From: Echinometra lucunter
Lineage: Eukaryota; Echinodermata; Echinoidea; Camarodonta; Echinometridae
Direction of reading: 5' to 3'
DNA: 64,000 nucleotides
NCBI GenBank assembly: GCA_029962745.1
Contig: CM057155.1
Location: forward strand, 33,978,233 to 34,042,232
Positions within the stretch are counted from its first letter, which is position 1. Each line of letters starts with the position of its first letter. Under the pieces are notes generated by a model. It was not told where the DNA came from, did not search any database, and was given only the letters and a program-made list of their open reading frames with translations. Positions 40,582-52,500 of the stretch are shown piece after piece. The position numbers were made by a program, and so were the translations under genes.

Positions 40582-43500
40582 CTTTCCAATTTCAAAGGCA
40601 AAGTTGAGGTTGCACAGAACTTAACCCACTGAGTATTGAATTCTCTATTTCCCATAGATCTAATACAGGGGCCACTCGATTCCAGTAGTCAACAAGTAAA
40701 CAGCCTGATTGACTTCTAATTATAAAAGGTATGAGCCTTGATGGATATCTCAAAGTAAGAACAAAATTGACAAATCTACATTGTATCAAAGTAAGGATGG
40801 TAAGAGTCATAAGAATTTATTTTTACTTGAGGAGAAATCAAAATCCAAGTTAGTTTTTTTTTTTTTCAGAGTAGAGTAATAGTTGTTGATTCTGTGAGTC
40901 AGGAAGAAGTAATGAAAGTGGCAGACATGCATTATCTGATTTTTCTTACACATGTACCTCTCTCTCTCTCTCTCTCTCAATAGGTATTTGAACGTAAGTA
41001 TTATGTAGGCTTACAAGTTTACATACAGTGTACTTTACTAAATGCATCCATTACCTTATACATCTAGTTTACTACATAATGAAAAATAAAATTTGTAGAG
41101 TCAGATAGTGTGAAGAAATTTGGTTATTTTGACAAGTAGTCGAACAACAGTAATTAAATGTACACGTATTGTCACAAAATCCACATAATGCAAAAATCAA
41201 ACAGATTAGTAGGGAAATACCAAACAATAAACATTAGCAATTTGCAATATCACTGTTCAAGTCACCTTAGAAGCCTTGGAGTGGACCCCAATTTCCTTTG
41301 ACTTGAACACAAGACCAGTACAAATAGTACATGCAGCTGATACAAATTCAATATATTAATGAGGACTCGCCATCTAGCAGACAAGCAAAAGAGTAATTGC
41401 TTCTACCCAACTGTCATAAGGCTGTGGTCATTTATCTAACTAATAACACTGACGGTCAAATGGCTGACCAACTTGGGATGGGCAGCGCTAAAACGCTAGC
41501 CACCGTGTCCGCCAATTGCCTAAATGGCCGAGTGAATTGAATAGTTGATTTGGGAGTCAGTCTCTGCTCTCTCTCCAAAGAGGGAATAAGGAGGTGTACC
41601 CACTGCCCCAATATGCATGTGATAGAACTCTTTATGTATAACAAAGCATTGTGTGGTGCTTAACCCAATTATGACAGTGCATTAATGATATCAAAAGCAG
41701 TGAGCACTGCGCAATATATAAGTACTTCTGTAGGGAAAGGTTTCCTCCACGCTGCTTGAAAGTCAAGGAATTTCTATGTGACCAGATGATATTTCTATGA
41801 ATTTTGGGGCATGCCTTAATTTTGTTATTTTAGAATAATACAAATCATTTCAGAATAAGCTGAAAACGACTGCATACGTGCACTTTGATTTGTGATGCAT
41901 TATGAAATGTAACGGTACAGTATACTATCACAGGAGTTAAACACAGAAAGTCCTGGATTTAATTGTTAAAATCTTTATATTAGCAACACACATCAAAAAC
42001 CATTCTTCTTTTTTCTACACACTGTATATGACTATTCTTGTACTACTGATATGCTTTATTTACTTATACAGTGTGATGATACAATGTAGATTAAAAAATC
42101 AAACACTGATAAAATCAAACAAGCAAAAACAAACAAACCAAAAACCACTTATTGTTAATTCAAAATTTAAAAACATAAAGCTGAATCATGCAGCACTTCA
42201 TGAAAAAAGGAAGAAAATATCATTTTCCTGGAGGTTTAGTGGCAGTGGAGAAGAGCCCCACTGCTTGAGACAGAAGTTGATTGATCAGTACGCCTGGCTG
42301 GGCCAAGCCAGGCAGCCTGGCTTCTAGGCATGGCCAGTCTCTGCTCTAAGCAACTTGAACTGTCTGCTATTACAGTAAAAATAGCCCACACAGTTTTTGA
42401 TAATATTCTCTAAATTCTGACATCAAGGGTTGTGTTTCTGATGAAGTGCGAAAATGTGTGTAACCTTTTAATGATTTTTTTTGTCACAATAAAATTTGAC
42501 TGTTTGTAGCAAATACTATCCCACTGGTCAAAACATGGAAGCCTATAAAATCTTATATTTTGGTTTTACTCATGAAAAAATGTGAAGTTTTTTTTCATTG
42601 CATTTATTAAAGATATAGCATTACTCAGTGAATATGATCAATTAAAGTGGTTCAAATAAATGTAGACCTACATTTTTTTTTAATAAGTGAGATTACTGTA
42701 GATACTGTATTATCAAGATAAATGACATTTGTAAAAAGAGGAAACAAAAAATTCCTGTTTCAATTTTTTCCCTACAAGGCTACATGTACTACAACATCCA
42801 TTTGGCAAACGCATACATGCACGTACTGCTACAAGAATGCCAGCAGTGAACTTTATTTCTAAAATAGATTTTCTATAATTTTCTCCATTTTTACAATAAT
42901 AGGTCACTCAGTATTTCATTTTCCCTAGGCTCTGGTGCTGTCCACGTCACTTTGGATTGACATCTCGCAAATGCCAAAAATAAATTGTAGAATGTTACAA
43001 CTAACAGGAGATACATGTCTTTCAACTTCAAAAGGAGCATGATCACTGTCACATCTGCCCTCCCATGTTAAATATTACACGTACATGTACATTACACACG
43101 TACATGAAGAGCATGTAGGTGGTGTAGCCAAGGCAGTGAAATCCATAACATCCAGTGGTCCTTTCACATACCACCAAACTCTCACGCTCTTCATGACCAA
43201 TGCTACATGTACATGTAAGAATACATGTTGCTGGGGCATGGCAATTTTGACCGAATCGCTACAGAAAAGTTCCTTGCTGTCCATTACAGACCCCTGTATT
43301 GTTTTTTATTGTAAAAAGGCATTCCTAGAAAGGGCCCATGAGAGACAAAAAATGGACGACTTTTCATTACTTTAATTGACTTTAGGTTTTATATGATAAC
43401 ATGAATGACAGTAATTTCATACCCAACAGCAGTAATCTAATTATGTTGATAATACTACAATAATGATTAAAGTGGGAACTCCAAATTCAATTACATGTAA

Positions 43501-46500
43501 CTACTCACGCTACTACAGTATATATGTGGGAATAGACCTGCCCTACTATTGTTCTGCATGTGACAGCACCATACACGTACACATGTACATGTACATCGCA
43601 CATACATATTTGTAAATATATACCAGTGATAATATGCTCAAGTCGTTGACTGTTGGGATACATTCTCAGTTTTCTTGCTTTCGACACTCCACAGTCGTGG
43701 GAAAATTTATGAAGTCAACTCTTACAACCCCATAAATTATTCTTTGAAAAAAATACCCATGCACTTTACCCATCAATGAATAGCATATCAAAAAATAGCA
43801 TTCCAACATATTATTAGTGCTTATTATCAATTCTGAGCAATTTTTTTCTTTTGATTATGGAAATTTTGATACTTTGACAATATGGAAAATTCTGAGGTTT
43901 TGATCATGCGGGCAAGTTAAAGCAAGAATTCCATCCACTTCAGTGTTAATCCCTAGGCTATGAAAATTCTGTGGGATACCGGGATGTTTAGATGATATGG
44001 GAAAGCTCCCATCCTATATGGAACATGATGGAATGCCTGGACCACAAAGTGCATCTGTGACTGACCTCATAGGAAGATGAATGTTCCGAACATTTGCCTC
44101 TGTTTGTCTGGACTAAATTTGAAAACATGACATTGTAGTAAGCCAATTCATCCTAGCTGTATCATAAATCTTCAAACCTGTTTGGGAGGCTAGAGGAATT
44201 CGCCCCTAGACTGATATGAAACAAAGCTGCAGAGAGGTGATTTGGGGACAGAATGATGTTTTGCAGTTCTTCATTCCCTATAAGTGATTTTCAAATATAC
44301 ATGCAGCCTTCAAGTAAAACCTAATACATCTGGGGCTAAAAAGGAGAATGCAACCCAGACATCAGTGTGCTTCCAGTGAATGAAGAAGAACAAGTAGAGT
44401 AAACAGTGAAAGTTTGAGGAAAATCAGACAATCTTGAGATATGAACTTTTAAAGTTTGAGTAAATCCTTATTATTGGGATCCTTGAATTGGCAATTTTGC
44501 CAGTATCTGTGATGTCATCATGGACAACTCTCCACTCATTCTGTACACAGAATTGAACATTTTCTTTATTTTCAAGAAAAATACAAATTCTTTTGATTTA
44601 TTGCTTGAGTATGACATATCTACATCAATTCTGCAAGCATTTTGTGAAGAATTATGTTGATTCCTGAATTGAAATTTCATATAAATCAATTTTTTTGAAA
44701 TATTATGTACAAAATTAATTGAGAGTTGTCCACGATGACATCAAACAGATGCTGGCAAAGTTGCCAACTCAAGGATCCCCAAGATAGGGATTTACTGAAA
44801 CTTTCAAAATTTATAACTCTTTAACAGATTGTCCGATTTTGCTCAAACTTTCACTGTTTACTCTTCTTGGTCATCTTTATTCACTTGGAGCACACTGATG
44901 CCGGGTTGCATTCTCCTTTAACATGGTTTTGCTAATCTACATGTACATGTACATGCATACATGTAGCATCTTCATACAGATGGTATTCAGTCAAACCTGA
45001 AAACTTTCCCTACTTGGATAAAAAAAATATCATTACATAAATTTAGACTTGGTCATAGAAAGGGTTGAATTGTCTTTCAATTGCTCTCAAATTAAACTTT
45101 ACTTACACCCTGGAAATTAAAAAAAAATAAGATCAACATTAAGTTAAGTTAAAAAATAAATGTTGATTTATAATAGGAGGAAATTATACTAGCATTTACG
45201 TGAAGTTAAAAGTAAAACCACGGAGGAAAGATGTAAGTTGAGGGTTCAACAACCCCAGAGCTTTCACGTGGCTGCCAACAATGGGTAACAAAAGAAGTCT
45301 ATGTGGAGCGACTGGACTGAAGGACTTTGCTCTTCAGTGATTCAATTCATTTTTAATGTGTTTACAGATCTACATTGTACAAGTACATGTAAATCTCCAG
45401 TGATTGCAATACACATGTTAAGCCCTGTTAAACATGTTTTTTTAGTAAATTTAAAATGACTGTTCAAATATTACGACCTGTGAAATAACATCAAAGTCCA
45501 AGAGAGAATACTAACTAATCTCTTTTTAGATCAAGAAAGAATAAAAAACCGGTCTTTAATGAAGCTTCTCCACCATGAAAAAAAAAAAAAAAAAAAAAAC
45601 ATCGCTGATACCTCATACATAATAAAGATTCTTTTCATATTTGAGCAGGCCTACAGTTCACCTGTTCTTCTATTTGAAAAAAAAAAAAAAAACGTAAAGA
45701 ATACATCTAATTGTAACTCATAGACCTATTAATCAGAAAGCAATTACTATAAAAAGTAATTTAAATCTGAGTTGCATGAGATGGAAAATATACATGTACA
45801 TTACTGTCCAGCCTATCTTAAAAGAATCCGCAGTCAAAATGTACATGTAGGCAGTGGCGTAGGTCTGACTTTTGGCTAAATATCAGTTGTTAAGGTCTTT
45901 CCCCTTTAATGAAAATAACGTTCATAAACGTAAATACAACCCATTATAAGGCAATAAACATGCTTTTAACAATTACCTATCATTGCCATACCAATCTAAA
46001 TGTACAGGTTCATTAAATGAAAATTGATATCTAAAAGCCTCTGTTGGTCTGAATCCAATGACAGAAGCAGAAATAGAAAACCACAACAAAAGTTCTACTT
46101 GTGCAAATAATTAGAACAATTGATGAAATAGGTAGTGAGACAAGAGGCAGGGTACGGTGACACATATCTAAATCAGACGGTAGACAGACATGATTTATCA
46201 TGAATGGATCCACGATCAAGGTTACTGATTGGTTTTTGAAAACCAATTAATTCATCATCCCTCTTGAAAAAAAAAACAACAGAAACTGCTCATGGGAAAG
46301 GAAATTAAGGCCCCAAGACTTCTCTAGTTTAACACCAGGCATTTTTAGCATTTTTATGACATGCTTCATGACTGCACTAGAAAGAGGCAGAGACAAAACT
46401 CAAATTTAATAGTACATGTACATAAATGATGAATTTTATGAATGTTCTTTCAAACATTTCTTCAGGTATGTTAAAAGCAAAAATCAATTACTTTTCTTTT

Positions 46501-49500
46501 CATTATGAAAAATGTTTAGATTTTTCAATACTCATAAGATATTTAAAGTTCAGAACATGTGCAGTAGTATTGCTTTGCTTCTTTTTTTTCAACACAGTCT
46601 TTTTCGTTTTTGTAAAGCATTGCATGTTTCTGCCTAGTGATGATTAGGCTTAATTACTGCATACAGTACTTACTGAAAAAATCCTTCTTGCTGATGTTCT
46701 TTGCACATAGAACTGGAATGAAGAAAAAAAAAATGAGAAAGAAAGGGGAAACTTGTTAGATTTATCATCGTATCATAATTCTAGTCTTCTGGATTAATAT
46801 GGGAAGTTCTATTATCTCAGCTGTATAAAAGGATATTCTGTTACCTGTAATTGCTTCGAAATAACAATATTCTTCACAAAAATAATGAGTAGAGAGACTG
46901 ACACCAAAATGTAGCCATGCTGTTCAGCATCAACCAGCATACAGTGTACATGCTGTATTCAAGCCAGGACTGTGCAGTAACACTGACCAGCACAAAAGAT
47001 GGTTAGAGAAGATGAGGATATCTTTGTTCTGCAATCAATATTTCACCATAGCTCCTCGATGTTTGTTTGTTAGAGTTCACTGATTTATTTCCACATGTTT
47101 GATATATATTATGCATATAGTATATACAAAATTTCACAAATTATACCATATCAGACATTTGAGCTGGTCATTTACAAAACTGTATTGCCCTAGTTTTCAT
47201 GAACATTGAGAATGGATAGGTATATTATTTGTATTTAGCTTGATCTCTCTGCGCGTGGAGGGACGAGTGAAAATATATACCTTTGTATTTTCCACGGTCT
47301 CACATCCGGGCACTTGAGATGTTCGCTAGCTTGTGTACGTAAGTATAGGCAAAATAATGTCATTTACTTCAGTTACGTTCAACACACGGAAGATAATTCG
47401 CTGGCGGGTGGGCGATTCCTGTGCTTTTCTATGGAGAAAATCTCTGTTCGTGCAAGCTCATACAAACTGAGATTATCAACAATTTTAGTGCACCAATTAG
47501 TAAACGAGAGCAAACCTGTAAATAGCTGTTTAGTGTATGTGTTAGACTTTACAACTTGTTTTGAGTTTTTCTTTGAACTTTCAATTTTAAACTTTAAATT
47601 AAATGCACCTGATAGGGGTGAACAGGTAATAATAATAATATTGACTGGCGTAACTATCGACTCGGGGCAATATGAGACTAGTTTGGGAAATATATGTGGT
47701 ATCTCCCTCAAGGCCAGTCAATATTATATAATTATACAAGCTGGTAACAATATTACAACCAAAAAAACACAGTAGTTTATGATAGTAAGAACAGTATTAA
47801 CAATAAGAAAAACACTATTATGACACGTGAAAATGAGAGCTCATTGAAAATCGATGTACATACATGTACATGTACACTGTATCATTGCCTAGTCAATGCA
47901 AAGGCGTATGCCTTGAATAAAATGCTAGAAGGTCATTATGTTATCTAGCATTTCTACATGGTAAGTACTCTGGGGGTGGCATTTTAAAAAACCTTAATGT
48001 AGGCTTATTACAATGTCTGTTCCAATTTCCCTCCAAACAAACAAACAAAAACAAAATAAGTACATGTACATGTATGAGTAATCTCAGTAAGAGCTTACAT
48101 TTAAATCTGATTTTTTTTTTTTCTTGCATAGCTATCATAGACATATAATTATGAAGATCACCTTCTAGTACAGTAGGCCTACAAGTACTTTAATTCTAAA
48201 CATGCCTCTTCCAGTACAAAGGAATTGATCCCCTCTTAAAAATTTGAGGAGACAGTGAAAAGCCTCCATCCTTTGTGTACAAACAGCAGACTTCCCCATG
48301 GGACAGCTATTGGTTCCACTTGACTGAACAAGCAACACAATAGACCAACCCACACAAAAGGCAGTGTATGGGGCAACAATAAGCACACCCTTATTTCCTT
48401 TCCTACAATAAGTAGTATGATGCACTAAGTACACAGGACATGCTTGTGCCTTTGAGAGTGGATAACTTGAATAGGGGAACATTGTGTGTGGTACACTTAC
48501 AAGAACCACAACCAAGAATGTACATACATTACGCAGTACTTCACATGTTTCATTGATTAAGTAAAAAAAACATAGTCATCATAAAGTATACAGTAATATA
48601 CATGTATGCTCATGCCTATGCTATAGTCCACGCGGGAAGTCTGAATAAAACAACATGCTGTACATGTAGGGCCATGGAAAGTACATACACATGTACACAT
48701 ATTGAAGTTTCACTCACAAGTAATTGCACAATGTGATACCTACAGGTGTGCATTCATAACAAACATGTATTTTAAAGCAGCCCCCTTAAAAAAAAAGAAA
48801 AAAAAAAAAAAAACCTAATAATCATAATACAATGAATGAATAAATACATAAATAAAATAAATAAATGATTTTTTTTTTTTAATTGTGCATAAAATATAAT
48901 TCAGCAGGCCAACATCAATGACACAGCACTTAACGCAAAGCCTACATGCATGCATGTACACTGTAAGGGAAGGATGGGCACAATTTAAGAACACGAACAT
49001 ACATTGAGAGAAACTGCCGAAGGATTCAGTGTGTATCTTAGCCAACCATCTGTGTTTTTAACCTAATGAGTCTGGCAGAAGCAGCAGCAGGCACATGTAC
49101 ACAGATGTTCAAGATATCTTATACAGACAGAGCAACAAAAAAATTGATCTCTCCCACTCATGTCTGGACGATGCCTGAAATTGATCATGCATCTCTTTAC
49201 GCCTCTGGGCCCATTGTGCTCTGCTCCAGGTGCCAAAATCTCTTGAAAATCCACTCATGAAAGCAAAAAGCAGACTGGAACAAACAATAGAACTGAATAC
49301 AATGCACATTTGTTTAATGAAAGTTGAGCAGATCATTTACTTTCTTGAATTTTTTTTCCTATTTTAAAGACAAGTGTGCTTAAATTGCATCTCATTGTGA
49401 GTGAAAAGTACAGGATCCAATTACATGTATATGTTTCTTTGTTCGGGTATATGTGTTTTGTCTCTTTAAATATTCAAGAAGTCTTTGGATAACTGATTTT

Positions 49501-52500
49501 TCAAATCATTTTTTTTTCAACCATTTGTGATAAATTATGGTGTAGAGAGAGTGATATGACCAAAAACTAAACCGCATGCTGCAGAAACAGTCTGATATTT
49601 AGTCTTCAATTAACTCTTACATTTTCAATCAGAGGCACAAATATCACAATTAAATATTTTGCAAGGAAATACGAAATAATTGCATGGTGATTAAACAGTC
49701 TTTGCAAGTTTGCAGTATAAGCAGCCCTTATCTGTGTATTCCAACATTTTTCTACATATTTGTTCAGTTGCTTACAGAAATGATTGCAAAGGAAAAATGT
49801 TTTGGAAAGCCAATAACAATGGCAAGCAAAGATATATACTGGTTATAAATGTCACAGTTAATGGCATTGTTTATTGACATTGTTCTCTGAAAATGACTGA
49901 GGTTTCACCAATGACTGACAGCATTTTATGAAGATAAATGGTTTGGAAAATCAATGTGACATACGACGAATGACGCAGGTTTAGTTATAATTACAATAAA
50001 ATTCCTTCAATACATGAGACAATAGCCTGGCACACAATTTACTTGAAAAAATCTGTATAATGCATCTCAAGGCATGTTTATTACTGAACAAAAAAAAAAA
50101 GAGGTGAAAAATATGTCCCTTAATCTATTTTTTCGGGGGGGGGGGGGGAGGGGGGGGGGGAGAGGAATGGGGGGTATGAAGCGAAAATGAGAAATATGAA
50201 TTGGTCTTCATGATGAACTCTTGCAGAGTGACTAAACTTTGCCAATTATACATATCATGCATGTAGAGATCTGGCTAACTACATGTACTTTAAAAAATCT
50301 TGAACTAGCATGAAAAATGTTTATGAGTACTTGCATTTGTACTAAAAAAAAACCTGAAACCAACCATAATTTGGAATGAAAAACTGTTAGCAAGACGTAA
50401 AACGCGATTTTATGATTTTTGGTCTCAAAGATTAAATTAAGAGGACCTTTTTGCTTGAGTTTAAAAAAAACGTTATCTGCCTTCCTCTGCATGATACGTC
50501 AATACTTACACACAGAATGGTCCAATGAGCCATGTGGGCGTGCACACGCCTAACGTCTAGTCTGTGCAACCAACCATTATATACATGTATTTTTCAAACA
50601 TTAGTTCACATTTCTAATATCTAAAAATATTTCCTGTGGATATTATATTTTAAACTTTCAGACTGGTATTTTTACACTATAACCCATATGTTTATTCCAT
50701 TTTCAAGTAGCAAAATGAGTTTTAAAAAAAAAGACTATAACAAAGTTAACCAATGCCTTTAATAGCAGTACACTATGTACAGTGTCTCCATATTCATGAC
50801 ATTATGTAGTACCGTAAGGTTTGATCCAGAATGCTAGGAATTACACATTATACACGAGGAGGAACAGCTGAAATCAGGCTACAATTTGAGTCAATTTTCA
50901 TTGCATTATATTGTTACATTCTGAAATTAAAGTTATTTCACATACATGTAGCTATAATAATTATTAAACTCTCCATTAGCAATGCAGTGAAAAATACAGT
51001 ATATAATTGCTATTTTCACTTAAAATTGGCAACTTTTCTGTTAAATCTGACAATTTTCATTCACAGTGGTTCATTTTGTACATTCTTCCCAACAATTTGG
51101 GAGGGTAAAATGAAAATAATTGTGCCATTTTCAGGAGAGAAAGCTGATCAATTTAGTCCTGAAGAAAATTCTGTGTACAGCTACAGTTAACAAATGACGA
51201 GCCTCGTTGTGTGAGGTGCCACAGGGACTGACTAGGGGATGAGCATTAATTGCAATGACAATGGAGCAATATTTACTAAATTGGGCAGACAAATCAAATT
51301 GATAGGAGACGAGAGATTATCCGCCGGGACTCCCGATTTCTGCGCCAAGATGCAAATACGATGACAAAAGCACTTACGAGAGAAAGAGATGGAGGCTGAG
51401 CTGGTGATGCCAGCCTGCTTTCTAGCGTTACTTGGTTTAGATGACAGCTCATCTCCAAATTGATGTTTAATTTACAAACGATGGTTGCATGTAAACATAG
51501 GGTACAGGAAGTGCACTTTGTTTTTTAAATGCTGAATATGATGATGCATTGTCTTAAGGATCTATTGCGGAGATAAGAGGGAGGAGACAGAGTTGTTTTG
51601 AAAGGGATTTGCTGATAAAGGAATATAAATCATTAGAGTCTGGAGGGCTGGCGAGGGTTCGTCTGGTATGAAATCGCTTTATTATGTCATTAACTTTCTT
51701 TCCTCTCTTCTATATTTTTTTTTTTTTACTGAACACTGTAAAAAAAAAATTTAAAAAACTTAGAGGATGTTTTAAACATCCTCTAAAAAAACCATTACTC
51801 GATTTACAAGTCTAAGCAGGGATTTGAAAACATTTTTTTTTAATGCTTTTTTTTAAATGTGTGTTGTTGGTTTTTTTTTTAATGTGGGGGGGGGGGGGGG
51901 GTTACATACTGATACCAAACACTATATCTTTGTAAGATCTGTTCATTATTGCTCATGGCTCATTCATTCTGATAACATGCCAAACACATAGGCATCATAT
52001 ACAAGAAGGCCTACATGTAGGTGTATCAATGATCACTCTGTATGAATATAGGCCTGGTTGATATGGAAGTTCAGGGCCCTGACCCAGTCCATGTGATGTC
52101 ACTATACTGGCTTGCGTACCATTAATCAAAACCCTAGGAGTTCACTTGACTGTGAAGGAGAGAGGCTGCACAGAGGACATCAACAAGGTCATGAAGAAGG
52201 ACACCATTGGTGAAAGTGCAGTCCATGTTTGCTTCAATTCATTATTTTCTTTATGTAGTACTAACTATTCTGACAACCTGACTGTCCTGATATTACATGT
52301 CCATGATAATGAACAGGCCTTTACATGTCAATAACTGCATGTCCATAATAACGCACATGACAGGGTACATAGGCTGATGTGCAGAAGATGACAAAAAGAT
52401 TATGCTCAATCTAGTACACACACTGCACCAAGCAGACCTACTGACTAGACCTCTAGCACAGAACAACAATCCAAAAGAGAACAGAGAGGAGATTGGTCTG

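Larger units (their letters stand above)
21045..46673 (-). other. SMURF intron 2 (contains gap and false duplication)
   Basis: Intron of 25.6 kb as assembled, about 19.5 kb if the duplicated contig end is removed. It has a T-rich tract (22211-22830), a diverged two-unit repeat (23215-24010), a palindromic MITE (24416-24657), a minisatellite TIR element (25720-26099), a GC-rich island (27890-28620), the duplicated segment, and a long inverted repeat (44338-44921). The rest is AT-rich sequence with ACATGT clusters. Confidence 0.85.

Noticed and set aside
31815..43568. Recent genuine tandem duplication
   Set aside because: Both copies terminate exactly at the gap edges and differ mainly by scattered 1-nt indels, which fits an unmerged contig overlap.
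45852..45880. hAT element end CAGTGGCGTAGGTCTGAC
   Set aside because: No matching opposite terminus or 8-bp duplication found nearby; at most a fragment.
47314..47775. 153-residue plus-strand ORF after a TACGTAAGT donor-like word
   Set aside because: No recognisable domain, low-complexity residues, and located inside SMURF intron 1 without supporting acceptor structure.
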